Source: Collinsella sp. AF02-46-1 (lineage in GTDB: Bacteria; Actinomycetota; Coriobacteriia; Coriobacteriales; Coriobacteriaceae). From it: a stretch of DNA of 49,545 bases. Shown here piece by piece: positions 34,575 through 42,611 of the stretch. Under the pieces are notes generated by a model. That model was not told the DNA's origin. It saw only the letters and a program-made list of their open reading frames with translations, and searched no databases. Position 1 is the stretch's first letter. Every line of letters starts with the position of its first letter. The stretch is taken from positions 1 through 49,545 of the forward strand of contig CAKXKM010000005.1 of assembly GCA_934876235.1 (NCBI GenBank), written 5' to 3'. The translations under genes and the position numbers were made by a program.

Positions 34575-35345
34575 ATGAAGATTGGATTTGTCGGTTTTGG
34601 CAATATGGCGAGCGCTATGGCCGATGGCTGGATCGCTGCCGGTGTAGCTGCGAGCGACATGTGCGCCTGCGCGGGTCGCTACGACGCGCTGGTTGAGCGC
34701 TGCGAGGCGCGCGGCATGGTCGCCTGCCACGATGCCGCCGAGGTTGTCGCCGCATCCGATATCGTGGTCGCTGCGGTCAAACCGTACATGATCGAGAAGG
34801 TATTCGCCCCGATCAAGGATGCTCTTGCCAAAAAGGTCGTTCTGTCGGTTGCCTGGACCTGGGACAGTGCCAAGTGGGAGCAGGTCCTGCCGGGCGTCGC
34901 GCATATCTCGACGGTGCCCAACACGCCGGTTTCGGTAGGCGAGGGCGTCATCGCCTGCGAGAAGGCTTCGACGCTTAACGACGAGCAGCGTGCTGTGGTG
35001 CTCGACCTGCTCGGTAAGCTTGGCGCTGTCGTCGAGCTCGACACAAGCCTGCTGTTTGTGGGCGGCACGGTGGGTGGTTGCGCTCCGGCGTTTGTCGCCA
35101 TGGCAATCGAGGCCCTGGGCGATGCGGCGGTCAAGCACGGTATCCCGCGTGCGGATGCTTATCGCATTGTGAGCCAGATGGTGCTGGGTACGGCAAAGCT
35201 GCAGCTTGCAACTGGCCAGCATCCTGCGGCGATGAAGGATGCCGTATGCTCGCCCGGTGGTGCCACCATCAAGGGCGTCGTTGCGCTCGAGGACGCCGGC
35301 ATGCGCAGCGCCCTGGTCAAGGCAATCGACGCAACCCTCCAGTAA
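34575..35345 (+). CDS. proC: Pyrroline-5-carboxylate reductase
   Basis: Last step of proline synthesis: NAD(P)H-dependent reduction of pyrroline-5-carboxylate. 256 residues with the Rossmann motif GFVGFGNMASAM, the VVAAVKPYM segment, and a C-terminal dimerisation domain containing TVGGCAPAFV and the SPGGATIKGV signature. AAAGGA lies upstream of ATG 34575. It is followed by an unusual inverted-repeat region. Confidence 0.95.
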   Translation: MKIGFVGFGNMASAMADGWIAAGVAASDMCACAGRYDALVERCEARGMVACHDAAEVVAASDIVVAAVKPYMIEKVFAPIKDALAKKVVLSVAWTWDSAKWEQVLPGVAHISTVPNTPVSVGEGVIACEKASTLNDEQRAVVLDLLGKLGAVVELDTSLLFVGGTVGGCAPAFVAMAIEALGDAAVKHGIPRADAYRIVSQMVLGTAKLQLATGQHPAAMKDAVCSPGGATIKGVVALEDAGMRSALVKAIDATLQ

Positions 35346-35500
35346 AACCGACCAAAAAAGGGACAGGTTTATGTTGGCAGGTTTTTCCTGCGGTTTTGTC
35401 CTTTTAGCGAAAAGTGCCCCGCAACTGGCTCAATTCCAGTTGCGGGGCACTTGCGTTTGCCCAGATAAAACCGACCAAAACAAACCTGTCCCTTTTTGGC
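35346..35500. repeat. Nested inverted repeats between proC and the 57-aa gene
   Basis: An outer inverted repeat (ACCGACCAAAAAAGGGACAG near 35349 and CTGTCCCTTTTTGGCAGGT near 35486) surrounds a perfect 17-bp hairpin (35412-35428 with 35436-35452, loop CTCAATT). A GCAGG-TTTTT-CCTGC hairpin lies on the left. AAACCGACCAAAA occurs twice in direct orientation. The central hairpin lacks a clean T-run, but the whole region separates converging genes and could act as a bidirectional terminator. It resembles a miniature palindromic repeat. Confidence 0.65.
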
Positions 35501-35503
35501 AGG

Positions 35504-35677
35504 TTAGTCCCAGAAGCTGTCTTCTTCGTCCTCGGACTTGGGGCCGCGGTCGACATACATCTTATGGGTGCGCTTCTCCATTACAAAGGCAATAATCGCA
35601 AACAGCAGGATGCCGCCGGCGAAAAGGATGGCAAAACCGGTGCGGGTGCCAAACAAAAAGGAAAAAACTGCGTCCAT
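35504..35677 (-). CDS. Small single-pass membrane protein, 57 aa
   Basis: A short reverse-strand gene: MDAVFSFLFGTR, one transmembrane helix (about 13-33), then EKRTHKM and an acidic C-terminus (SEDEEDSFWD). An AGAAGG Shine-Dalgarno lies before ATG 35677 and a minus-strand TATACT at 35722-35727. It is divergent from serS. I do not recognise the family; it has the size and topology of small inner-membrane subunits or regulators. Confidence 0.75.
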   Translation of the reverse strand: MDAVFSFLFGTRTGFAILFAGGILLFAIIAFVMEKRTHKMYVDRGPKSEDEEDSFWD

Positions 35678-35721
35678 TGGGTGCCTTCTTGCGTAGTTGA
35701 GTTGGGTCGTAAACGCTCATA

Positions 35722-35758
35722 AGTATATACTTGCCCATACATGTACAAGGTTGCAACC
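35722..35758. promoter_or_regulatory. Divergent promoter region with palindrome GGTTGCAACC
   Basis: A minus-strand -10 (TATACT, 35722-35727) with a possible TTGTAC -35 at 35743-35748 (spacer only 15), and a perfect 10-bp palindrome GGTTGCAACC at 35749-35758. It lies between the 57-aa gene and serS and could be an operator for either. Confidence 0.45.
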
Positions 35759-35788
35759 TAAATGGAATGTATATCGCCGGAGGATCTA

Positions 35789-37072
35789 ATGCTTGATATC
35801 AAGTTTGTTCGCGAGAACCCCGATGCCATCGATGTCGCCATGGCTAACCGCCAGACGTCTTGGGATCGCGAGAAGTTCTTTGAGCTCGACGACGAGCGTC
35901 GTGCCGTCATCACTGAGGTTGAGGAACTTCAAGCCACGCGCAATGCCGAGTCCAAGAAGATCGGCGCCCTGATGAAGGAGGGCAAGAAGGACGAGGCCGA
36001 GGCCGCCAAAGAGGCCGTGCGCGCCGTCAACGAGAAGATTGACGGTCTGGCCGAGCGCCGCACCGCCCTCGAGCAGGAGCAGTACGACTTCATGGCTCAC
36101 CTGCCCAACATTCCTTGCGAGGCCACGCCGTACGGCAAGGACGAGGACGAGAACATCGAGCGCCGTCGTTGGGGCACCCCGCGCGAGTTCGACTTCGACT
36201 TTAAGCCGCATTGGGATCTGGGCACCGACCTCGACATCCTTGACTTCGAGCGCGGCAACAAGCTCTCCGGCAGCCGCTTCACCGTTCTCGGTGGCGCCGG
36301 CGCCCGTCTTGAGCGCGCCCTCATCAACTTCTTCCTCGATACGCACACCAGCCGTGGTTTTAAGGAGTGGTGGCCGCCCATCGTCGTCAAGCGTCAGACC
36401 ATGTTCGGCACGGGCCAGCTGCCCAAGTTCGAGGACGACGCCTATCACGTCTCGGGCGACAACTTCCTGATCCCCACCGCCGAGGTCGTGCTCACCAACC
36501 TGCACGCCGGTGAGGTCCTCGACGCCGATACCCTGCCGCGCCGCTACACCGCCTTCACCCCCTGCTTCCGCGAGGAGGCCGGCTCCGCTGGTCGCGATAC
36601 CCGCGGCATCATTCGCCAGCACGAGTTCGACAAGGTCGAGATGGTAAAGTTTGCCAAGCCGGAGGAGTCCGACGAGGAGCTCGAGAGCATGACCGCCGAG
36701 GCCGAGTTCCTGCTGCAGCAGCTGGGTCTTCCGTATCGCGTGATTAGCCTGTGCACCGGCGACCTGGGCTTCTCTGCCCGTCAGACCTACGACGTCGAGG
36801 TCTGGCTGCCGAGCTACAACGCCTACAAGGAGATCAGCTCCTGCTCCAACTGCGGTGACTTCCAGGCCCGTCGCGCCAACATCAAGTATCGCGACCCCGA
36901 GAACTTCAAGGGTTCGCGCTATCTGCACACCCTCAACGGTTCCGGTCTGCCGGCTGGCCGTACCATGGCAGCCATTCTGGAGAACTACCAGAACGCTGAC
37001 GGCACCATCACGATCCCCGAGGTTCTGCGTCCCTACATGGGCGGCCTCGAGAAGATCGAGCCGGTCGCGTAG
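35789..37072 (+). CDS. serS: Serine--tRNA ligase
   Basis: Class II synthetase that charges tRNA-Ser and tRNA-Sec. 427 residues: MLDIKFVRENPD, a long N-terminal coiled-coil (about 30-100) that binds the variable arm, then the catalytic core with FREEAGSAGRDTRGIIRQHEF (motif 2 region) and the C-terminal GSGLPAGRTMAAILENYQ (motif 3). GGAGGAT precedes ATG 35789; an ATG at 35762 is in frame but has no Shine-Dalgarno. Terminator at 37097. Confidence 0.97.
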   Translation: MLDIKFVRENPDAIDVAMANRQTSWDREKFFELDDERRAVITEVEELQATRNAESKKIGALMKEGKKDEAEAAKEAVRAVNEKIDGLAERRTALEQEQYDFMAHLPNIPCEATPYGKDEDENIERRRWGTPREFDFDFKPHWDLGTDLDILDFERGNKLSGSRFTVLGGAGARLERALINFFLDTHTSRGFKEWWPPIVVKRQTMFGTGQLPKFEDDAYHVSGDNFLIPTAEVVLTNLHAGEVLDADTLPRRYTAFTPCFREEAGSAGRDTRGIIRQHEFDKVEMVKFAKPEESDEELESMTAEAEFLLQQLGLPYRVISLCTGDLGFSARQTYDVEVWLPSYNAYKEISSCSNCGDFQARRANIKYRDPENFKGSRYLHTLNGSGLPAGRTMAAILENYQNADGTITIPEVLRPYMGGLEKIEPVA

Positions 37073-37096
37073 ATTGGCTGCATAAGCGATTTGCTA

Positions 37097-37124
37097 GGGC
37101 ACTCCTTTTTGGGGTGCCCTTTTT
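37097..37124 (+). terminator. Intrinsic terminator of serS
   Basis: GGGCACTCC (37097-37105) pairs with GGGGTGCCC (37111-37119), followed by a run of five T residues. Confidence 0.92.
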
Positions 37125-37243
37125 GTGTGCGGCCATACCATGCCGTGCGGACAGCTCAATAGAAAACACACGAACAACTGTTCTGTATACAGCCATCTAC
37201 CTGCTATGCTTTTGCTAAATAAGAGCGAGAGAAAGGGGACGCG

Positions 37244-37621
37244 ATGGAGCTGTTTGATGATCGGGTGGTTTTGTTTGAGAGCGACGAGGGCGGGGAGTAC
37301 CTGCTTGTGACGTGTGAGCCGTCTGGCATGGGTGGCCTGGTGGTTCGACAGACGAGCGAGGGGCCGTTGACGCAATGGTGCTACGAGGAGTCGCCTCATG
37401 TGGTTGAGACGTTTGTGGCGCACGAGGGGCTTGTGGCCCTAGAGCATTTCTATGGGGTCCAGACATCTAATCAGGTTGCTCGCATGTTGAGCATCTCGTT
37501 TGCCGATTATGATTGTGCCCAGCGGGTGAGATCGCTCCTGAGGGAACTTGATGCTAAGTTTGACGTGATCGAAAAGCCAATCGATCGTACGGGGAATGGC
37601 GGTATATGCGGAGCAGCATGA
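37244..37621 (+). CDS. Hypothetical protein, 125 aa
   Basis: A small soluble acidic protein (begins MELFDDRVVLFESDEGG), with no recognisable motif; AAAGGGG precedes ATG 37244. Alternating hydrophobic strands (YLLVTCEPSGMGGLVVRQ) suggest a beta-rich N-terminal half; the C-terminal half looks helical (ARMLSISF..RVRSLLRELD). It sits alone between serS and tRNA-Arg. TATGCT at 37204 may be its -10. Function unknown. Confidence 0.7.
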   Translation: MELFDDRVVLFESDEGGEYLLVTCEPSGMGGLVVRQTSEGPLTQWCYEESPHVVETFVAHEGLVALEHFYGVQTSNQVARMLSISFADYDCAQRVRSLLRELDAKFDVIEKPIDRTGNGGICGAA

Positions 37622-37657
37622 CAAGACTGCGTTCCACAAAAAAGTTTGAAATTGTGC

Positions 37658-37688
37658 TTGACTCCAATAAGCTAAAGTGGTTTTATAT
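37658..37688 (+). promoter_or_regulatory. Promoter of tRNA-Arg
   Basis: TTGACT (37658-37663) and an AT-rich -10 (TTATAT, 37683-37688), spacer 17-19 depending on the hexamer chosen; the tRNA begins at 37699. Confidence 0.7.
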
Positions 37689-37698
37689 GTCTTGCGCT

Positions 37699-37775
37699 GC
37701 GGCGTTACCTCAGCTGGATAGAGGGTCTGACTACGAATCAGAACGTCATAGGTTCGAATCCTATACGCCGCACCA
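37699..37775 (+). tRNA. tRNA-Arg (ACG)
   Basis: The acceptor stem GCGGCGT/ACGCCGC pairs perfectly. Anticodon ACG lies in loop CTACGAA (A34 presumably edited to inosine). T-loop TTCGAAT, discriminator A at 37772, encoded CCA to 37775. Terminator AGCTCCCGG/GGGGGCT then T residues at 37787-37814. Confidence 0.96.
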
Positions 37776-38004
37776 TTTGAGATTAAAGCTCCCGGCAACG
37801 GGGGCTTTTCTTTTACGTAAACACCGCATTGATTCGAACCTCGGTCGAGGCGCGGGCGTAAAGAAAACGCGGAGCGTTTTTAGCCCGCGGGCGAGCACGC
37901 CGGCAGGCGGGCGAAGCCGGTGCGGATCCGCGCAGCGGATGCGCGGAATCCTATACGCCGCACCATTTGAGATTAAAGCTCCCGGCAACGGGGGCTTTTC
38001 TTTT
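37756..38004 (+). repeat. tRNA-tail element 3 (tRNA-Arg): 3'-end duplication plus hairpins
   Basis: A perfect 59-bp direct repeat (37756-37814 and 37946-38004, offset 190) runs from the T-loop through the terminator T-run. Between the copies: an inverted T-arm (GATTCGAACCT, 37831-37841), an outer CGCGGGC/GCCCGCG stem, and three hairpins. Hairpin 1 is AAAACGC-GGA-GCGTTTT (37864-37880), hairpin 2 is CGCC-GGCA-GGCG (37898-37909), and hairpin 3 is 10 bp with a single G-G mismatch and loop GCA (37922-37944). Confidence 0.85.
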
Positions 38005-38128
38005 GCGCCAGCTTGAGTGTTTTCGTCCAAAGGGACGATTTCCTGTCGACTCGTGTAAGATTCCGAGTAGATGTCGCGACTTATTCGCGACCACTCCTTC
38101 TTCAAGCGACCGATCAGGGTGATATTTC

Positions 38129-40570
38129 GTGGCAGAGCGTCCGACATACAAGCTCAGGTTTCTCGATCCCAAGAAGCGCTTTCCGGCGATGCCCGAGCAG
38201 CCTGCGGGACGCTCATATGGCGTGGTCTGGAAACTCTTTGGCGAGGATCGGCATGAATCTTGTTATGTCGTCGAATTTGTTGGCAAAAGTCATGTGTCGC
38301 TTTTGGGCTACGTAAGCGTTTCGGGTGAGGTGTACAAGGTGGACCGCCCCGTCAGCGAGGCTCCGCTGCCCAACGATCCCGACATGGAACTGGTCCTTGA
38401 CGAGTCGGACTCCGGTATTGGTGAGATTGTGGTTCGGGGAGCCAACGGCACGATGCGCGCGTGCGCGCGAACCGTCGGCTCTCCCGAAGGCCCCATGCGC
38501 GAGCAGTCCGACCACGAGACATGGAATTCGACCCGCTCCCTTCCTTACGGCGAGTTCATGGCATCGATGTTCCTGCGCTACGTGATATTCGATGACTCCG
38601 AAAATGCCATTGCGAGCACGGCGGACGCCGGCGGACTCGACGAGGGTATGCAAAATGTTATCGACAAGATCAAGCTCGTAAAGTTGCCCGAGCCGGTCGA
38701 GGTGTTTTTGGGCTTTAACACGGCACCGCTCCCTGATGCTATCGAGACGCTGCTTTACCGCGTTGACCATGCCGAGAATCCGAGCGGTATCGAGCGCTAT
38801 GCCGCTGCCCTTATGAGTGAAATTGACTTGCCCCGCCTGCGCACCATCGCTGCCAAGTCCGAGATGAGCCTGGCTCGCATTGATCGTTCAAAGCTTTTCT
38901 ATCTCAATTTTGATCGTAGCCTGCTGGACCAGGACGAGATTGACATGCTGCTTGCCATCGAGTGCCGTCTCAACCGCCTCTCCGGCATCCTTGAGCGCAT
39001 CGGGGCTGGATTGGTCCCCGCGGCCTCGTCGCCGAGCCTTGAGGGCTGCGCGCTCTTTGATGCGTGGCATATCGCTAAGACGACCAACGATGTTCCTCGA
39101 CTGCTCGATACGGCCTCGAGCGATAACCCGTGGGGCGAACCGGGTACGGTGGCTTGCCAGCCGGGCGGTGAGTGGGATGTGCGTACCCGCTTCGCGCGTA
39201 TTGTCGAGGCGCTTAACGTGGTCACGCGGCTCGACTATACCTATCGGGCAAACGTTGCCGAGGGGATTATGCTCGTTCGGTTTGGGCAGTCTGTCGTTGA
39301 TGCCATGCCGCAACGTGAATACGACGCTCAAGATGACGCCTGGCACGAGCTGGACGAGGACACGCGCACGATCTGGGCCGCGGAGCACGATGCGCGCGTG
39401 GCGCTCACGCTTGCGGCAGCGTGTTTTGCCGCGGGCACCTGCATCACGCGCTGCTATGTGCAGATTGCTGCTCCCGACAGTGAGCAGGGCGAGTGCGTTG
39501 TCGCAACGTATTTCTTTGGGCGTGCGGCCTATCTGGCCGATTGCGTGCCTGTCGCCAAGGATCTTGAGAGCATGGACATGGACGATATGCCGTGCAAGCG
39601 TGTGCTTGAGGCGTATGAGTCAACCGCTCCGGAGACGATTGAGCCGGCGGAGGTTCATGCTCGTCCGCGTGATGACCATCGCATGCTGCCGCCGGCGCTG
39701 CGCGATCTGCTGCTTGCCGATACGGCTGACGAGCTGGAGGTCATGGAAGAGGACGACGACCCATACGTGGCCCGTGTTGTTGAATTGCGCGAGCAAGCAA
39801 AAGTCGACCGAACAGGTGCTTTTGAAGGCTTTTCCCGTCTTGTCGAGGAGTTGGAGGCCAAGTGCGCCGTCGCCGAGCTTTTGGCGACAGGTCCGGTTCA
39901 AACGCAGTTTTGCGATAACCAGCTGGTGCGCATGGTGCTACCGGTGTTGGAAGAAGACCGCTCTGTGCGAATCCTTCGTGCGCCCGATGCGCTGTACTTT
40001 GCCCAGCACGAGATCTGCGGCTTTTACGCCGAGCAAGAGGACTTTGAACGAGCACTGCCCGAGGTGCGCCATCTTTACGATCTGGCGCGCTCGTCCATGC
40101 AGTCGCACTTTGCGCTCATCAACGTGCTTGCGCGTCTGGAGCGCTTTGACGAGATTATCGAGGTGGCGCGCCACGGCCTACGTATTGCCAGCGATCGTTC
40201 TGCAATCGGCTACCTGTTCTACCGCTTGGCGTTTGCCTATTGGAATTGCGATCAGCTCGACCTGGCGCTGGCTTGTTACCGTCTGGTGCCGCGCGGCGAG
40301 GAGTCGGGCAGCAGCGCGCTGGAAGAAATGCAGGGCCTTATGAACGAGATGGGCGTCAGCGAGCCTCCGACGTTCGAGGAAGCGGTCGAGACCATCCACA
40401 AGGCTGGACTAGAGCTGCCGCCAGTGTCCGCCGTGACGAATCAGCTGGCAGATGCCGCTGTGCAACTGGTCGACAACGGTTTCTTTTTCCTGGCGCGCGG
40501 TTGTATCTTCCAAATGTGGCGCACCATGGGCAACGACGAGCTCGGCTCCCTCAACCGCTCGCTGGGGTAG
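38129..40570 (+). CDS. Large TPR-like protein of unknown function, 813 aa
   Basis: A soluble acidic protein without signal peptide or membrane segment. The N-terminal half (about 1-500) matches nothing I recognise. The C-terminal part (about 610-740) has helix pairs of the tetratricopeptide type (FYAEQEDFERALPEVRHLYD, VLARLERFDEIIEVARHGL, FAYWNCDQLDLALACYRLV). GTG 38129 is the first start in the frame; a weak AGGGTG lies upstream, and ATG 38198 lacks support. TPR regions usually mediate protein contacts. It lies alone between two tRNA-tail elements. Confidence 0.75.
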   Translation: MAERPTYKLRFLDPKKRFPAMPEQPAGRSYGVVWKLFGEDRHESCYVVEFVGKSHVSLLGYVSVSGEVYKVDRPVSEAPLPNDPDMELVLDESDSGIGEIVVRGANGTMRACARTVGSPEGPMREQSDHETWNSTRSLPYGEFMASMFLRYVIFDDSENAIASTADAGGLDEGMQNVIDKIKLVKLPEPVEVFLGFNTAPLPDAIETLLYRVDHAENPSGIERYAAALMSEIDLPRLRTIAAKSEMSLARIDRSKLFYLNFDRSLLDQDEIDMLLAIECRLNRLSGILERIGAGLVPAASSPSLEGCALFDAWHIAKTTNDVPRLLDTASSDNPWGEPGTVACQPGGEWDVRTRFARIVEALNVVTRLDYTYRANVAEGIMLVRFGQSVVDAMPQREYDAQDDAWHELDEDTRTIWAAEHDARVALTLAAACFAAGTCITRCYVQIAAPDSEQGECVVATYFFGRAAYLADCVPVAKDLESMDMDDMPCKRVLEAYESTAPETIEPAEVHARPRDDHRMLPPALRDLLLADTADELEVMEEDDDPYVARVVELREQAKVDRTGAFEGFSRLVEELEAKCAVAELLATGPVQTQFCDNQLVRMVLPVLEEDRSVRILRAPDALYFAQHEICGFYAEQEDFERALPEVRHLYDLARSSMQSHFALINVLARLERFDEIIEVARHGLRIASDRSAIGYLFYRLAFAYWNCDQLDLALACYRLVPRGEESGSSALEEMQGLMNEMGVSEPPTFEEAVETIHKAGLELPPVSAVTNQLADAAVQLVDNGFFFLARGCIFQMWRTMGNDELGSLNRSLG

Positions 40571-40619
40571 GCGAAGCTTTCAAGAAGGAAAGGCTGCTAG
40601 GCAATTAGAAAATTTCCTC

Positions 40620-40648
40620 TTGCTCATCCTTGGCTGTTTGGTTACTAT
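40620..40648 (+). promoter_or_regulatory. Promoter of tRNA-Ser
   Basis: TTGCTC (40620-40625), 17-bp spacer, TACTAT (40643-40648), 15 bp before the tRNA. Confidence 0.8.
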
Positions 40649-40662
40649 AGAACGGCTGTTAC

Positions 40663-40753
40663 GGAGAGCTGACCGAGAGGCCGAAGGTGCTCGCCTGCTA
40701 AGCGAGTATGCCCCAAAAGGGCATCTGGGGTTCGAATCCCCAGCTCTCCGCCA
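40663..40753 (+). tRNA. tRNA-Ser (GCU)
   Basis: A class II tRNA: acceptor GGAGAGC/GCTCTCC pairs perfectly, anticodon GCT in loop CTGCTAA, long variable arm (GCCC-CAAAA-GGGC), T-loop TTCGAAT, discriminator G at 40750, encoded CCA to 40753. Terminator GGGTCCC/GGGGCCC then T residues at 40770-40793. Confidence 0.96.
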
Positions 40754-41014
40754 GTATGACTTGAAAGAAGGGTCCCATTTGGGGCCCTTTTTTGTGCGGA
40801 GAAAGGCGGCTGGGGATTCGAACCCGAGAGGGCACGGGCGTTAAGCAAACGCGAAAGCGTTTGTAGCCCGTGGGCGAAAAGCCGCCAGGCTTTGAAGCCG
40901 GAGGGCATGCGCAGCATGCCCGGACATCCCCAGCTCTCCGCCAGTATGAACTTGAAGAAGGGTCCCATTTGGGGCCCTTTTTATTATCAAGAATGGCGGC
41001 TGGGGATTCGAACC
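40736..41014 (+). repeat. tRNA-tail element 4 (tRNA-Ser): 3'-end duplication, hairpins and two inverted T-arms
   Basis: Direct copies near 40736-40793 and 40926-40982 (offset 190) run from the T-loop through the terminator. Between them: an inverted T-arm/acceptor copy (GGCGGCTGGGGATTCGAACC, 40805-40824), an ACGGGC/GCCCGT outer stem, and three hairpins. Hairpin 1 is CAAACGC-GAAA-GCGTTTG (40846-40863), hairpin 2 is AAAGCC-GCCA-GGCTTT (40878-40893), and hairpin 3 is GGGCATGC-GCA-GCATGCCC (40903-40921). A second inverted T-arm copy follows the second direct copy (40995-41014), so the repeated unit seems to include it. The first inverted arm can also pair with the second direct copy. Confidence 0.85.
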
Positions 41015-41019
41015 TCAAA

Positions 41020-41049
41020 AAAGGAGGCATCCTTTCGGACGCCTCCTTT
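41020..41049 (-). terminator. Intrinsic terminator of the D,D-carboxypeptidase gene
   Basis: AAAGGAGGC (41020-41028) pairs with GCCTCCTTT (41041-41049). On the minus strand the stem is followed by more T residues, and then immediately by the T-arm copy of tRNA-tail element 4. Confidence 0.9.
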
Positions 41050-41073
41050 CAGTGGACTTATTATTCTTGCGCC

Positions 41074-42414
41074 CTACACCTCGGGCGCCTTGGCGACGGT
41101 CTCGCTTTCTGCCGTGAGTGGGCGGTTGTCGATGCGACGGCCCAAGCGATCGAGCTTCACGAGTAGCCATTCAATGGGATTCGGCCCTGCGCCTTCCTCG
41201 TCGGCAACTAGGTCCATGACGGCGATCTTGGTGCCGTCCTGCTTGAGCGTGACGCTGCCCACCTTGTCGCCCACATGCACCGTGCCCGAAAGATCGTCGT
41301 AGCTAACCTTTTCGGTCACCTCGCCGGCAAGGGAAAACACGGTCGCTTGCGCCGTGGGATCGGCGAGTGTGGCGTCGATCGTCTTATCCGTCCAGTCGGT
41401 TTGACCAATGCGCGCCATAAGCGGGTTGCCGTTGGCGGTCTTTTCCTGTGTGTTGGCGATTGCGACCGTCACCTTGTGACCGTAGTACCAATTGGCAAGG
41501 GTTGCGGTATCGGTAAAGCGCTGGTCGGTGGTGGTGGAGTTCAACACGACGGTGTAGATCTCGTCGCCGTCGCGGTTGTAGGCGCTCGTAAAGCAATAGC
41601 CCGCGTCGTCGGTGGTGCCGGTCTTGCCACCGATGTTGCCATCTTGGCCCAGCAAATAGTTATGCGTGTCCATGGAATGCGAATGGTCGGTGCCGTCGGC
41701 GCCCGTGACCTCGATCCAGGAATCCTCGCTCGCTACGACCTCGCGGATCGTGTCGTTTTTCATGGCCTCCTGCATCATCAGCGCTACGTCGTGTGCGGTT
41801 GAGTGCATATCGCCAGCCCACTCATCAAAGTCCAGACCATGCGGGTTTTCAAAAAGCGTACCGGTGCAGCCGAGCTTCTTAGCGCGCTCGTTCATGGCCT
41901 TCACAAAGGTTGCCTCGGCGTCTTTGGTCTTAGGGTCGATCTTCTTGCCCACATATTCGGCGAGCACGACGGCGGCGTCGTTGCCCGAGGGAATCATCAG
42001 GCCGCGCAGTGCCTGCTCCACGGTAAGCTCGTCACCTTCGAGCAAGCCGGCGGTCGAATTACCCACGGTGGCTGCGGCGTTGCTCACCGTGACCTTCTCG
42101 TCCATCTTGCAATTCTCGACGGTTAGGATTGCGGTCATGACCTTGGTGATCGAGGCGATTTTAACCTGCTCATCGGCGCCGCGCCCATAGTAGACGGTGC
42201 CGTCTTTGCCCATGACGAGCGCATTGGTCGCATCGATATCGGGCAGATTTTCGGCCGTGATGCCGCGCGCATCGGCGGTTTTGCCGCAAACATTGTCGGT
42301 CGTGAGTACTTGGGCGCCGGCGACGGTGGGCACGCCAGCGGCAAGGGCGATAGCGCAGACAAAGCCGGCGGCAAGCTGAGCAGAGCGCTTTGCAAAAGAG
42401 GTGAGGGACTTCAC
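41074..42414 (-). CDS. D-alanyl-D-alanine carboxypeptidase (DacA/PBP5-like)
   Basis: Secreted or membrane-associated serine peptidase that trims the terminal D-Ala of peptidoglycan stem peptides. The catalytic motifs are SITK (88-91), SGN (143-145) and KTG (264-266). GTG 42414 gives a signal peptide (KSLTSFAKRSAQ, hydrophobic core, cleavage near AGA-QVL). The frame is open further upstream, but that part contains a TATACT (42454-42459) that is probably the -10. 446 residues with a C-terminal PBP5-type beta domain and a hydrophobic tail segment (PIEWLLVKLDRL). Divergent from a VanRS-like pair. Confidence 0.92.
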   Translation of the reverse strand: MKSLTSFAKRSAQLAAGFVCAIALAAGVPTVAGAQVLTTDNVCGKTADARGITAENLPDIDATNALVMGKDGTVYYGRGADEQVKIASITKVMTAILTVENCKMDEKVTVSNAAATVGNSTAGLLEGDELTVEQALRGLMIPSGNDAAVVLAEYVGKKIDPKTKDAEATFVKAMNERAKKLGCTGTLFENPHGLDFDEWAGDMHSTAHDVALMMQEAMKNDTIREVVASEDSWIEVTGADGTDHSHSMDTHNYLLGQDGNIGGKTGTTDDAGYCFTSAYNRDGDEIYTVVLNSTTTDQRFTDTATLANWYYGHKVTVAIANTQEKTANGNPLMARIGQTDWTDKTIDATLADPTAQATVFSLAGEVTEKVSYDDLSGTVHVGDKVGSVTLKQDGTKIAVMDLVADEEGAGPNPIEWLLVKLDRLGRRIDNRPLTAESETVAKAPEV

Positions 42415-42611
42415 AGATTTCGCTTTCGACGGGATGGTCTCTTCTGGAACTAGAGTATATCGTTTGCCGGTGTCGGCGATCATCGCGTGCGTGCGTGGCC
42501 CACATCCGCGCCCGAACGGGCACAAGGGTGCTTAAGGCCGACTTAATCACCCACGCTTGTTGTGTGTGGCATGCGCCCCCTCGGGCATAATGGAGCGCGA
42601 GAGGAGCACGC

